A stretch of DNA of 64,000 nucleotides from Prochlorococcus sp. AG-402-I20 (GCA_003216975.1 QCHY01000003.1:1-64000); one strand, 5' to 3'; positions 7,937 to 16,794 are shown, counted from the stretch's first letter. The notes: generated by a model not told the origin, from the letters alone. Numbers and translations: made by a program.

Positions 7937-8932
7937 CTAAGATATAATTTTTCTCAACTCAAATACTCTTGCTTGAAATGCATCTAAGAAAATAATCCTT
8001 TCATATGGCAATCTAGTAGAAATAAATCTAGTTGGTCTAAACATACTCATTCGAAAAATATCTTTTATTTTTCCTTCTAAATTTATCATTAACAATGCAT
8101 TACCTGTTCTTGTAGTTACCACAAAATTCTCATCATTCCACCAGCAAACATCATTGATATATCCATTATATTTCTCAAAACCATTTAAATTAAGTAAACA
8201 AGAAGGCAGCCTACGCTGCAATCTAAATAAACTTTGGGGTATTATTATTTCATTTAAGATTTGAACCGAAGGTACTAATTCATCACCATTTGCAGAAAAA
8301 TCTATTGATAATAGATATACTCGCCCTGGACGATTTGTCCAGCCTCTACTGGTCAAAAGTACTTTATTATTAAAAACTGGAGAAAATCTATATGGATAAA
8401 ATACTTCCAAAATCTGAATAATTCTACTACTTTCACCTTTTAATTGAACTAACTTGATAGTTGAATCTCGAAAACAACTTACCAAAAGATATTCATTGTT
8501 AATCCATAAACAATCATATGTACTAGAAGTATCTAAATCAATCTCCTTTACAATATTATCTTGATATAAAAAAGGATTGCCTTTTAAATTTCCTAAAAAT
8601 ATAGTTCCATTTGGTGATTTTTGAAAGGAAGTTGGGAAAAAATCATATATGGGTAATTGAATAATATCTATATCATTTTTCTTAGATATTATTATTGGAG
8701 GTGATGAATCCTGACATCCTATTAAAACATTTTCAGAATCTAAATAAATAGCAATATCAGGTTTAAGATTATCCAAGATTACTGTCTTAATCAAATTATA
8801 ATTTTCTAAGGAAAAAAAATGTACACAACTTTTTGAAGTTACTGGTAAACATATTTCCGAACCTTTATGTATGTCTGCGGAATAGATATTAGAACTATCT
8901 TCTAAATTAAATAATGAATTCAAAGACAGCAT
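7937..8932 (-). CDS. Beta-propeller-like protein of unknown function
   Basis: I do not recognise this 331-residue protein. It has no signal peptide or membrane segment. Short strand-rich modules recur at roughly 40-50 residues (for example ENVLIGCQD, GTIFLGNLKG, EYLLVSCFRD, KVLLTSRGW, NFVVTTRTG), as expected of a six- or seven-bladed beta-propeller. A cytoplasmic sugar-binding, lactonase-like or scaffold role is possible. It is the last gene of the minus-strand rfbC-DegT-rfbA-rfbB run, 45 nt after rfbB, so it is probably co-transcribed and may act on the same dTDP-sugar or its product. Function is not established. Confidence 0.65.
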   Translation of the reverse strand: MLSLNSLFNLEDSSNIYSADIHKGSEICLPVTSKSCVHFFSLENYNLIKTVILDNLKPDIAIYLDSENVLIGCQDSSPPIIISKKNDIDIIQLPIYDFFPTSFQKSPNGTIFLGNLKGNPFLYQDNIVKEIDLDTSSTYDCLWINNEYLLVSCFRDSTIKLVQLKGESSRIIQILEVFYPYRFSPVFNNKVLLTSRGWTNRPGRVYLLSIDFSANGDELVPSVQILNEIIIPQSLFRLQRRLPSCLLNLNGFEKYNGYINDVCWWNDENFVVTTRTGNALLMINLEGKIKDIFRMSMFRPTRFISTRLPYERIIFLDAFQARVFELRKIIS

Positions 8933-8977
8933 TAGATTTTAAAAGATGTAAATAGAAATTATCATATCAGGTATATA

Positions 8978-10048
8978 CTAAATATTTATAATATCTTTAG
9001 CAACTTTTTTACACCAATTTAGATTGTCTAAATACCACTTTATAGTTAGATCTAAGCCATCTTCAAGACTATATTTTGGAAACCAATTCAGTTCTTCTTT
9101 AATTTTCTTATTACTAATTGCATATCTTCTATCGTGGCCCAAACGATCTTTGACATATTCTTTAAATCGACAATGGGGTTTATTTAACTCATTATACTTA
9201 TCTAGTTTCGAGCACAGTAAATCAACAATCTCATTATTAGTTTTTTGCTGCTCTCCACCAATACAATATGTGCTTCCAATTTCTCCATGTAAAGCAACCA
9301 ATTCAAGAGCAGAAATATGATCCTCAACAAAAATCCAATCACGTATATTCTCACCATCTCCATAAATTTTAAAATTCTTTTTTAATGAAGAATTTAATAT
9401 TGATAGTGGTATAAATTTTTCAGGAAACTGCCAAGGCCCATAATTATTACTGCAATTTGTGATTATAGACGGAAAGCCATAAGTATGGTGAAATGAATTC
9501 ACTAGATGATCACTAGCAGCTTTACTTGCTGAATAAGGACTCCTTGGATCATAAGGGCTTGTCTCAGTAAATAGTCCTTGTTCTCCAAGTGATCCAAACA
9601 CCTCATCAGTACTTATATGAATGTATTTAAAAACATTTTTTCTCTCCCAAGATAAAGATTCCCAATGTGATTTCAAAGATTCCAATAAATTAAAAGTACC
9701 AATTACATTACTTTCAAGAAAAGTTCGAGGTCCATTGATAGATCTATCAACATGGCTTTCAGCAGCAAGATGAAAAACCAAGTCAGGGTCAATTTCAAAT
9801 ACAGCCTTTTTTATTTCTTCATAATTAATTAGATTAATCTGAAAAAATTTATATCTAGTAAGGTTGATTTTCTCATCATTTATTAACTGATTAATTCCTG
9901 TTAAGTCACTTGCATAGCCAAGTTTGTCTAAATTAAAAATATTAATATTAGTTGTTTTTAGCAACTTTCGTATTAAAGATCCACCAATAAAGCCTGCACC
10001 ACCAGTAACAAGAATATTCTTTATACCACTTTTATTATAAAAACTCAT
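8978..10048 (-). CDS. rfbB: dTDP-glucose 4,6-dehydratase
   Basis: This short-chain dehydrogenase converts dTDP-glucose to dTDP-4-keto-6-deoxyglucose, the branch point for many deoxysugars. The NAD-binding motif GGAGFIGG lies at about residues 16-23, followed by HLAAESHVDRS, STDEVFG and the catalytic YSASKAA tyrosine/lysine pair, and RNYGPWQ-type segment (NCSNNYGPWQFPEK). The length of 356 residues is usual for RmlB. It follows rfbA by 82 nt on the same strand. In the absence of rfbD, its product probably goes to the aminotransferase and C-methyltransferase encoded nearby instead of to rhamnose. Confidence 0.95.
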   Translation of the reverse strand: MSFYNKSGIKNILVTGGAGFIGGSLIRKLLKTTNINIFNLDKLGYASDLTGINQLINDEKINLTRYKFFQINLINYEEIKKAVFEIDPDLVFHLAAESHVDRSINGPRTFLESNVIGTFNLLESLKSHWESLSWERKNVFKYIHISTDEVFGSLGEQGLFTETSPYDPRSPYSASKAASDHLVNSFHHTYGFPSIITNCSNNYGPWQFPEKFIPLSILNSSLKKNFKIYGDGENIRDWIFVEDHISALELVALHGEIGSTYCIGGEQQKTNNEIVDLLCSKLDKYNELNKPHCRFKEYVKDRLGHDRRYAISNKKIKEELNWFPKYSLEDGLDLTIKWYLDNLNWCKKVAKDIINI

Positions 10049-10130
10049 ACATATAATGATGAGATTTTTTTATTCTAAACCATGTTGAAAACGAATCAAT
10101 AACAAAGTAATTTTCATAGAGAAAAAGCTA

Positions 10131-11039
10131 TTAAAAATTACTTTCTAAAAGTTCTAAAAGATATTTACCATATCCACTCTTCATAAGAGGAATAGACAGT
10201 TTAATTAGTTGGTCATTACTGATCCATTTATTTCTCCATGATATTTCTTCAGGACATCCTACTTTTAAACCTTGTCTTCCCTCTAAGGTCCGAATATAAG
10301 ACCCAGCCTCTAATAATGAATCAAAATTACCCGTATCAAACCATGCTAACCCTCTTCCCATTAACTCAACAAATAAACTTTTTTCCTCCAGATATAGTTT
10401 ATTCAAAGAAGTAATTTCTAACTCTCCACGTGAAGAGAAATCCAACTTACTAGCTTTCTCAATAACAGTATTATCATAAAAATATAAACCAGTAATTGCA
10501 TAATTACTACTTGGTCTATCAGGCTTCTCCTCAAGACTTGAAACTGATCCACTGGAATCAAATCCAACAACCCCATACTCTTTTGGATTTCGTACTGAAT
10601 AAGCAAAAATAGTACTCCCTTTGATTCGATTATTTGCAGAGCTTAAAAGAGTAAGTAAATCATTACCGTGAAATAAATTATCCCCAAGTGCTAAAGCAAG
10701 ATGACTATCACCTAAAAACTCTTTTCCCAAAAGAATAGCCTGCGCAATACCTTCTGGCTTATTTTGAATAAGGTAACTTAATTTAATTCCCCATTGATTT
10801 CCATCTCCCAATAATCTCTTAAATAATTCTTGATGTTCTTGCGTAGTAACAATAAGAACATCTCTAATTCCACAAAGCATTAATGTACTAAGTGGATAAT
10901 ATATCATTGGTTTATCATATACAGGCATTAATTGTTTACTTATTGCTGAAGTCAGTGGTTTGAGTCTATTTCCTAATCCCCCAGCGACAATGATAGCTTT
11001 TCTATCAATATTTGATACATTACTGATTTTTTTTTTCAT
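10131..11039 (-). CDS. rfbA: Glucose-1-phosphate thymidylyltransferase
   Basis: This enzyme couples dTTP and glucose-1-phosphate to dTDP-glucose, the first step of the dTDP-deoxysugar route. The 302-residue protein has the sugar nucleotidyltransferase signature GGLGNRLKPLT (about 20-30), KQLMPVYDKPMIYYPLS and ALGDNLFHG, all typical of RmlA; the usual GGSGTRL is varied here to GGLGNRL. Its ATG directly abuts the stop codon of the upstream DegT aminotransferase gene, so the two are almost certainly translated from one transcript. The identity is strong. Confidence 0.95.
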   Translation of the reverse strand: MKKKISNVSNIDRKAIIVAGGLGNRLKPLTSAISKQLMPVYDKPMIYYPLSTLMLCGIRDVLIVTTQEHQELFKRLLGDGNQWGIKLSYLIQNKPEGIAQAILLGKEFLGDSHLALALGDNLFHGNDLLTLLSSANNRIKGSTIFAYSVRNPKEYGVVGFDSSGSVSSLEEKPDRPSSNYAITGLYFYDNTVIEKASKLDFSSRGELEITSLNKLYLEEKSLFVELMGRGLAWFDTGNFDSLLEAGSYIRTLEGRQGLKVGCPEEISWRNKWISNDQLIKLSIPLMKSGYGKYLLELLESNF

Positions 11040-12158
11040 TTATCTATCTCTAAAATATTTTTTCACCCAATAAATTACATATTCAATATCTTGGTCGTTC
11101 ATAGCAGGATGACAAGGTAGACTTATTAACTTCTTCCACTCTATATCGCAAACTGGATATTCTCTATCATTCATTTTTCTAACAATATTGTATAAGTATA
11201 AAGGTTTAAAGTGAACACTTGTATGTATCTTTTTAGACGATAGATAATCAATTAAATTATCACGCGATTCGGCAGGAACTCTTGCACAATAATATTGACA
11301 AGTTTCGCTCCAAGCTGGAGGATCTATAACATCAGAAAGTTCCTTGTTATATATACTTTGTATCTTTCTTCTCAATTCTAAATGGGCAGGAAGTTTTTTC
11401 ATTTGTTCCAAACATAAAGCTGCCATTAAATCAATCATGTAACATTTATATCCCAAAATGTCTACTTCATAATCCCAAGAATATCCTGGCTTTCCTGTTA
11501 AATTATCTTCTTTGTTTACTCTTGAAAAAGTACTTGTAATTCCAAGCCAAGTCATAGAAACTAATCTTTCATATAAATCTTTATCATTAGTTGTAATCAT
11601 GCCGCCATCTCCGCAAGGCATTGTTTTGACCGCTTGAAAAGACCAAACCGCTATATCTCCTTTAGATCCAGCTCCAGGTGAATAACAACTATGTGCACAA
11701 TCTTCAAGAATAAATCCATCAAAAAATTGTCTAATTTCATCAATAGGGGCAGGTACGCCTGCATGATTAACAGCAATAATCGCTTTAGTATTAGGTCTGA
11801 GGTGTTTACGAACGTCATCAGGACATATATTTAAATCCTCTTTCCTTACATCGACGATATTAGAAGTACAATTATTCCACAAAGGCACAACAGCAGTTGT
11901 CATAAAGGAAATAGCAGGATTAATAATATCAACATCTTTTATTCCAAGTGCCTTGAAAACCAAATCTTGACCATGGGTAGCACTAGTTACAGCAACGGCA
12001 TATTTTGCGCCAACCATACGAGCAAATTCCTCTTCAAATTGAGCAACCTTTGGCCCTTTTCCCCACCACCCACTCTCAATTGTTTCCGCAATTGCTCTTA
12101 TTTCTTCTTCACCACCCAACGGTCTTAATACCGGCAATACGCTTTGTCTTATTTCCAT
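11040..12158 (-). CDS. DegT/DnrJ/EryC1/StrS-family sugar aminotransferase
   Basis: This 372-residue PLP enzyme belongs to the family that transaminates nucleotide-linked keto-sugars. The N-terminal GGWWGKG-like segment (SGWWGKGP, 29-36), TSATHG, the PLP-contacting Asp153 in LEDCAHS and Lys178 in SFQAVKTMPCGDGG mark the family. Its gene lies between rfbC (18-nt gap) and rfbA (no gap), so the likely substrate is a dTDP-4-keto- or 3-keto-6-deoxyhexose made by RfbB with or without RfbC. The attacked carbon cannot be told from sequence alone. It replaces the rfbD that would be expected in a rhamnose operon. Confidence 0.88.
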   Translation of the reverse strand: MEIRQSVLPVLRPLGGEEEIRAIAETIESGWWGKGPKVAQFEEEFARMVGAKYAVAVTSATHGQDLVFKALGIKDVDIINPAISFMTTAVVPLWNNCTSNIVDVRKEDLNICPDDVRKHLRPNTKAIIAVNHAGVPAPIDEIRQFFDGFILEDCAHSCYSPGAGSKGDIAVWSFQAVKTMPCGDGGMITTNDKDLYERLVSMTWLGITSTFSRVNKEDNLTGKPGYSWDYEVDILGYKCYMIDLMAALCLEQMKKLPAHLELRRKIQSIYNKELSDVIDPPAWSETCQYYCARVPAESRDNLIDYLSSKKIHTSVHFKPLYLYNIVRKMNDREYPVCDIEWKKLISLPCHPAMNDQDIEYVIYWVKKYFRDR

Positions 12159-12176
12159 CTAGAAAATTTATTATTT

Positions 12177-12707
12177 CTAAATTTTAGGGCATTCTTCGAA
12201 TTTTTTGGCTTGCTCAACATCTTTTTTGGAAAGGATTGGCAGCTGATCGAATGGCCAGTCAATACCAATAGTTGAATCATTCCAAAAAAGAACTTGTTCT
12301 GATGACTGATCATAATAATCAGTTACTTTGTAGTGAAAATCTGCCATATCTGACAATGTATAAAAACCATGAGCCATTCCTGGAGGTGCCCATAATTGTA
12401 ATTCTGGTCTATCTAACTTAATTCCAAACCAATTAGAGAAAGTTGAAGATTTTTCGCGCATGTCAACAATCACATCATAGACAGAACCAGAAATACACCT
12501 GATCAACTTTCCTTGACATGTTGGAGACACTTGATAATGCAAACCTCTTAAGACCCCTCGTTTTGATCTCGTATGATTATCTTGAACAAAATGTGGCAAA
12601 AGAAAGTCTTTTTCATTCCAACTTTCTATAAAAAACCCTCGGCCATCCTCATACTTGTCAACCTCAATTAAAAAGGCTCCATCTATCGAAGTTTTTTTAA
12701 CTTTCAA
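12177..12707 (-). CDS. rfbC: dTDP-4-dehydrorhamnose 3,5-epimerase family protein
   Basis: The 176-residue cupin protein epimerises dTDP-4-keto-6-deoxyglucose at C3 and/or C5. The family motifs are present: DGRGFFIESW (21-30), the catalytic histidine in RGLHYQ (His57), PPGMAHGF and a VTDYYDQ segment with the active-site tyrosine region near residue 130. Length is close to the usual 180 residues. It is the first gene of the minus-strand dTDP-sugar run. Some relatives only epimerise C3 or C5 or act as C-5 epimerases in amino-sugar pathways, so the final stereochemistry is uncertain. It diverges from the C-methyltransferase gene across an 82-bp gap. Confidence 0.92.
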   Translation of the reverse strand: MKVKKTSIDGAFLIEVDKYEDGRGFFIESWNEKDFLLPHFVQDNHTRSKRGVLRGLHYQVSPTCQGKLIRCISGSVYDVIVDMREKSSTFSNWFGIKLDRPELQLWAPPGMAHGFYTLSDMADFHYKVTDYYDQSSEQVLFWNDSTIGIDWPFDQLPILSKKDVEQAKKFEECPKI

Positions 12708-12789
12708 AGTAATTGATATTTATCTAATCATAACAAAATAGCGTAAATTATAAAAAAGCTATAATAGACCTGATACTGAATAAATTAAA

Positions 12790-13878
12790 TTGGATAATAT
12801 TTACAAAAAATACATATATTGTCCTATATGCAAAAGACCAATGCAATTAAAGCAAAAGGTAAAAGGACCTTTGATTATTTATTCAAAAAACATAACTTTA
12901 AAAGAATTCAATATATATGCTTGCAAGAAGTGTGAACTAGCAATAAATAATGACTATGAAGAGATTGATTTTGCCAACATCAAATATAATAATAATAAGA
13001 ATTTAATAGTAAATTTCAATGACAAATTAATTGAAGAGCATATAGTTACATGCAGCAAAGAATATCTAAATGAAGATGTAAGACTTATTGAAATAGGATC
13101 TGGATCAAGAATCGGTTTACTATCTAATTTACAACAACGAATAGGTTGCCAAGGATTAGCAATTGATCCAACATATGATATTGATTTCACCAAAAATATT
13201 CATGAAAAAATTAAATACTATGGAAAAATTGAAGATATTCCCAAAACAAATTCACAAAATATTTTAATTGCGCGAAATATCATTGAGTACATGACTCCTG
13301 AAGATCTTTCAGATACTTTAGACCTAATCTTTAAAGAAGATGGTTTAATTTTCCTAGAAATTCAGCCTATCAGTAATAAAAACTGGGGAAGTATATTTAC
13401 ATTTTCTGAGTACAGAACATTTTATTCATTACGTGCTCTAGATAAATTAATTAATAATAAAGACAAACAAGTAAAATGGCTTTCATCTAGTCATATCTTC
13501 GGTGAGAAAAGAACTTTTTTATCAGGATTTATAAGTAATCAAAGGCAACAAAAAAATATAAATTACTACAATAGTATCAACGAACTTTGTGAAGAAATTA
13601 AAAATATTGAAGTTGATCGAAATATAGTTCTCTGGGGTTCAGGAGGAAGATCACTAATGTTTCTATATAATGAAGGAAGGAAAATAGTTAATACAATAAT
13701 AGATCCATCTGAAGAAAGGCAAGGTGTATATCTTCCAGATTTTGATTTAATTAAAAGTCCTTCTGCAATACAAGAAAAAGATAAAATTATTATCCTAAAC
13801 TCACGATATTTAGATTGGATACAAAAAAATGTTCCACAAAGCTGCTCTTTCTTCATACTAGCTTGTAATGATTCATAA
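12790..13878 (+). CDS. Three-part SAM-dependent sugar C-methyltransferase
   Basis: The 362-residue protein has the architecture of the TylC3/NovU type of sugar C-methyltransferases: an N-terminal zinc-binding part with two CxxC pairs (Cys11/Cys14 and Cys45/Cys48), a central class I methyltransferase fold with glycine-rich EIGSGSR (101-107), and a C-terminal Rossmann-like part with VLWGSGGRS (about 281-289). Members add a methyl group to a carbon of a dTDP-4-keto-deoxysugar. The gene diverges from rfbC, which fits that substrate. The start is TTG at 12790; no ATG in frame precedes the CPIC motif. The catalytic His/Glu pair cannot be placed by eye, so the exact reaction is inference. Confidence 0.75.
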   Translation: MDNIYKKYIYCPICKRPMQLKQKVKGPLIIYSKNITLKEFNIYACKKCELAINNDYEEIDFANIKYNNNKNLIVNFNDKLIEEHIVTCSKEYLNEDVRLIEIGSGSRIGLLSNLQQRIGCQGLAIDPTYDIDFTKNIHEKIKYYGKIEDIPKTNSQNILIARNIIEYMTPEDLSDTLDLIFKEDGLIFLEIQPISNKNWGSIFTFSEYRTFYSLRALDKLINNKDKQVKWLSSSHIFGEKRTFLSGFISNQRQQKNINYYNSINELCEEIKNIEVDRNIVLWGSGGRSLMFLYNEGRKIVNTIIDPSEERQGVYLPDFDLIKSPSAIQEKDKIIILNSRYLDWIQKNVPQSCSFFILACNDS

Positions 13879-14004
13879 AATAACCAATTAGCTTTTTAAA
13901 AAACGTTTTTCTAATCAAAATGAATATTTAGAATTAAAAGCATAAAGATATATTTATATATGCAAGATGTTATAATTTAATAAGAAATTAAAGTAATTTT
14001 ATTT

Positions 14005-15369
14005 ATGAACAAGATCGCTATTATTGGTCGAGGTTCATTAGCATTGTTAACTACATTAGAAATTCATAAAAAATTTAAAAACGCAGAATTATATCTTTAC
14101 GGAGAACATGAAGAATTTTCAGCATCCTACGCAGCAGGAGCAATGATCAATATTTTAAGTGAAATTGATTGTTTCAATATTGATCACCCATTAAGTCATT
14201 GGAAGCTCCATAACAGGTCTAAAGCAATAAAAGCTTGGGATGAGTTAAATAAATCATTATTTAAAGACGGTATAGTGGATAAATCTATAATCAAAGGGAC
14301 TGGAACAGAAATATCAATTAGTGCAGACTCAGAAAATATAGTGGAAAAGAATTCATTTCAAGCCATTAATAATGCGGCATCTAGCTTTAATATCTCTATA
14401 CATCAAAATGAAAAACTACCAAATACCTTATTTATCGAAGACGAAAAATCAGTGGATAGTAAGTTTCTTTTAGAAAGTATTGAAAAATATTTACTAAAGA
14501 ATATAAACTTTATAACTAAAAATATTGTTTCTATTTATAAGTGTCCCGATGAGAAGCTAGTTCTCAAAGATTCTAAAAATGAAGAAACAATATTCGATAA
14601 AGTTATCATTGCATGTGGAGCATGGTCCGAAAAGTTGATAGATGCATCAAAAAATATTAATAAGCCTAAAATTAAAAGTTTTTTCGGAGTCGGATCTGCC
14701 TTACTGATCAAGTCAGAAATGCCGTACTTAGATAGCCCAACAATCAATAAGGTTATAAGGACACCAAACAGAGGCGGAACATGTGGTATTCACGCCTTAC
14801 AACGAGAAGATTCAATTTATATTGGTGCATCCAGTCATGTTACAAATTTACCTTTAAAATATCCAAAGTGTTCGAGCATACATAATCTTATTGAAGGTTC
14901 CGAAACTCTTTTAAGTCTTGATACATATCAATTAGGTTTTGAAATAGTGACGGGTTATAGACCTATAACTTCAGATACTGTTCCAATTATTGGATCATTA
15001 GCAAAAAATCTATTTTGTATTTATGGGACAAAAAGAGATGGATTTACCTGGGCACCTTTCTTCTCAAAATGTATAGCCAATCAGCTAAATGGAGAGATCA
15101 ATAACGAATGGACAGAACTATTAAAGTTATGTTCACCAGAACGAAGTTTGATTTCCGCTGGTGACGTTGAAGAATGTATTGAGTCTTTTATCTTAAATAA
15201 GAAATTTGAATACCATCAACATAACAAAAATCTCAGTGTGAATCAGCTTAAGAAATTCAAAGAAATTGCACAAATAACTCATCAGAGATTCAACCAAAAT
15301 CAAGCATTAACGCTTGGCCTGAATCCAGAATTAATTAATATTCTTTATTATACTAATCAATCTATATAG
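14005..15369 (+). CDS. FAD-dependent oxidoreductase (DAO family)
   Basis: The 454-residue protein opens with an FAD-binding Rossmann motif, IAIIGRGSLALL, where GRGS (8-11) varies the usual GxGxxG. A second FAD segment, VIIACGAWSEKL, lies near residue 202, and GYRPITSDTVPIIG with YGTKRDGFTWAPF near the C-terminus matches D-amino-acid oxidase/glycine oxidase relatives. A C-terminal part of about 80 residues is not recognised. Substrates in this family are amine or amino-sugar-like molecules or hydroxyacids. It starts with ATG at 14005, 126 nt after the methyltransferase gene on the same strand, so it may be separately transcribed. No signal peptide is seen. The substrate is unknown. Confidence 0.75.
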   Translation: MNKIAIIGRGSLALLTTLEIHKKFKNAELYLYGEHEEFSASYAAGAMINILSEIDCFNIDHPLSHWKLHNRSKAIKAWDELNKSLFKDGIVDKSIIKGTGTEISISADSENIVEKNSFQAINNAASSFNISIHQNEKLPNTLFIEDEKSVDSKFLLESIEKYLLKNINFITKNIVSIYKCPDEKLVLKDSKNEETIFDKVIIACGAWSEKLIDASKNINKPKIKSFFGVGSALLIKSEMPYLDSPTINKVIRTPNRGGTCGIHALQREDSIYIGASSHVTNLPLKYPKCSSIHNLIEGSETLLSLDTYQLGFEIVTGYRPITSDTVPIIGSLAKNLFCIYGTKRDGFTWAPFFSKCIANQLNGEINNEWTELLKLCSPERSLISAGDVEECIESFILNKKFEYHQHNKNLSVNQLKKFKEIAQITHQRFNQNQALTLGLNPELINILYYTNQSI

Positions 15370-15485
15370 ATTATTTTACCTAATAAAGGATATAATTACA
15401 GTGTTAAATTTTTTATTACTTTTTAAATTAATTAAATTCAATATAATACATCAAAGAAGCTTTTAAGTACTTTTAAAATAGCATC

Positions 15486-15941
15486 ATGAGCAATATAACT
15501 GTTATAAAACACTCTCTTGGAGCCCCTTTGTTTCGAATCTTAGGACTTGGTCCAAATATGATGCCTGTTAATGCTTTAAATCAACTTAAAATACTTCTCC
15601 AAGAAAATAGTTTCTGGGCAATAAATAGAGAAATAAAAGATTTAAAAATAATGCTGGCAAATAGTGATATTGTGATAACTATATGGAAGAATAATCAACT
15701 AATTGGATTTGGAAGAGCAACTAGCGACTGTATATATCGAGCTGTATTATGGGATGTGATAATTGCCGAGAAATATCAACAACATGGTCTAGGAAAATTA
15801 TTAGTACACACTTTATTAGATGATCATACTATTAAAAATGTAGAGAGAATATACCTCATGACAACAAACTGCAAAGACTTTTATGAGAGTTGTGGCTTTA
15901 AAAATATTGACAACCAATTTCTACTCATTAAAGAGACGTAA
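15486..15941 (+). CDS. GNAT-family N-acetyltransferase, Ycf52-like
   Basis: The 151-residue protein has a single GNAT fold. Motif A reads QQHGLGKLLV (from about residue 98), preceded by the LWDVIIAEKY strand, and a FYESCGF motif near the C-terminus. LWDV followed by a Q/R-x-x-G-x-G/A loop and FYxxxGF resembles the cyanobacterial and plastid Ycf52-type acetyltransferases, which modify protein or amine substrates, more than sugar O-acetyltransferases. It lies between the FAD oxidoreductase and tRNA-Gly. It may be the first core gene beyond the island, or an island gene that N-acetylates an amino sugar. Context does not settle this. Confidence 0.7.
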   Translation: MSNITVIKHSLGAPLFRILGLGPNMMPVNALNQLKILLQENSFWAINREIKDLKIMLANSDIVITIWKNNQLIGFGRATSDCIYRAVLWDVIIAEKYQQHGLGKLLVHTLLDDHTIKNVERIYLMTTNCKDFYESCGFKNIDNQFLLIKET

Positions 15942-16058
15942 CTTTTGTATATAAAACAAAATTCAAAATAATTACTAATACTCACAAACTAAATTTGATT
16001 AAAGCCATATCTGTTTTTGAAAGTTTTAAAAATTCTAGATTCCTTTTTATTTACAAAA

Positions 16059-16130
16059 AGCGGATGAAGAGATTCGAACTCTCGACATTCTCCTTGGCAA
16101 GGAGATGCTCTACCACTGAGCTACATCCGC
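16059..16130 (-). tRNA. trnG: tRNA-Gly (GCC anticodon)
   Basis: Read on the minus strand, the 72-nt sequence folds as a cloverleaf: acceptor stem GCGGATG paired with CATCCGC and discriminator U, D arm with GCTC/GAGC, anticodon loop TTGCCAA in a TCTCC/GGAGA stem, and TTCGAAT in the T loop. The anticodon GCC decodes GGC and GGU. No CCA is encoded. Its 3' end faces the surface-glycan island, which is the usual side for integration next to a tRNA gene. Confidence 0.97.
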
Positions 16131-16180
16131 ATGAAGAACACAAATTTACTTCTTAAGCATGCCTCACTAGGGTTGCGATG

Positions 16181-16203
16181 GTCAATTCTTTTTTTTAATT
16201 GAC
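16181..16203. terminator. Perfect 7-bp stem-loop after ribH
   Basis: GTCAATT and AATTGAC form a perfect inverted repeat around a CT-rich (CTTTTTTTT) loop, 8 nt beyond the ribH stop codon. It lies between ribH and the tRNA, both on the minus strand. There is no T-run after the stem, so it may be a weak terminator or RNA 3'-end stabiliser. Confidence 0.4.
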
Positions 16204-16211
16204 AAAATAAA

Positions 16212-16688
16212 TTAACTCATAGCTTTCATTAGAGAGCCCATCTCTAGAGCTTGTAAAGCATAACTCCAACCAAGATTATTCTTAATTCCTGCTCTTTCCA
16301 GTGCTTGCTGCATCGTGTCAGTTGTTAAGACTCCAAATATGATCGGCACTCCTGTTTCTCTTGAGACAGTAGCAATTCCTTTACTTGCCTCAGCTACTAC
16401 AACATCAAAATGAGGAGTATCACCTCGTATAACTGCACCCAAAGTAATTACAACATCATAATTATCTTTTTTAGCAAGTACTTGTGAGACAATTGGTAAT
16501 TCAAAGGCACCTGGAACCCAGGCTATATCGAGCTGTTTACTCGACTCTGCAACATCAATTCCATGCCGAGAAAGACAATCTAGACAGCCGCTTAGTAATT
16601 TAGTTGTAATTAAATCATTAAATCTAGCTATAACAATAGCTACTTTTAAAGAAGATGATTGCTCAAAAGTACCTTCTATAATCGCCAT
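16212..16688 (-). CDS. ribH: 6,7-dimethyl-8-ribityllumazine synthase
   Basis: This enzyme makes the lumazine precursor of riboflavin from 3,4-dihydroxybutanone phosphate and the ribitylamino-pyrimidine. The protein shows [20 protein letters not shown], the [14 protein letters not shown] active-site region and the [17 protein letters not shown] segment of lumazine synthases. I chose the ATG at 16688, giving 158 residues and the usual MAIIEGTF beginning; the open frame extends 10 codons further to 16718, but those residues do not resemble the family. It lies 106 nt downstream of the PsbZ-like gene on the same strand. Identity is firm. Confidence 0.95.
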   Translation of the reverse strand: MAIIEGTFEQSSSLKVAIVIARFNDLITTKLLSGCLDCLSRHGIDVAESSKQLDIAWVPGAFELPIVSQVLAKKDNYDVVITLGAVIRGDTPHFDVVVAEASKGIATVSRETGVPIIFGVLTTDTMQQALERAGIKNNLGWSYALQALEMGSLMKAMS

Positions 16689-16794
16689 TTTATAAAGGCT
16701 AAATATACCTAATAACACTAACCTCTTTCGAGTAAATTTAAAACATCGAATTTAATATTTGATCTATATAAAACTTCTATTTAAACAATTTTTC

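Larger units (their letters stand above)
53..15941. other. Variable cell-surface glycan biosynthesis island
   Basis: This stretch contains almost only nucleotide-sugar, glycan and small-molecule-modifying genes: a KDO set, a dTDP-deoxysugar set, two PLP aminotransferases, a radical SAM enzyme, a C-methyltransferase and a TPR/glycosyltransferase-like protein. Beyond it every gene is a recognisable core cyanobacterial gene. The stretch ends next to a tRNA-Gly gene whose 3' end points at it. Several genes use TTG or GTG starts, gaps are larger than in the core part, and the DNA looks more AT-rich by eye. Such islands of surface genes are known in Prochlorococcus. The left border lies outside the window, and the GNAT gene at the right end could already be core. 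I saw no integrase and no duplicated tRNA 3' end. Confidence 0.7.

Noticed and set aside
13887-13915. ATTAG/CTAAT inverted repeat after the methyltransferase gene
   Set aside because: The stem is short and interrupted by A/T runs and lacks terminator features, so it was not listed.
1-16000. CRISPR array or insertion sequence in the variable region
   Set aside because: No evenly spaced repeats, transposase motif or terminal inverted repeats were seen; the repeats at 623-747 are TPR coding.
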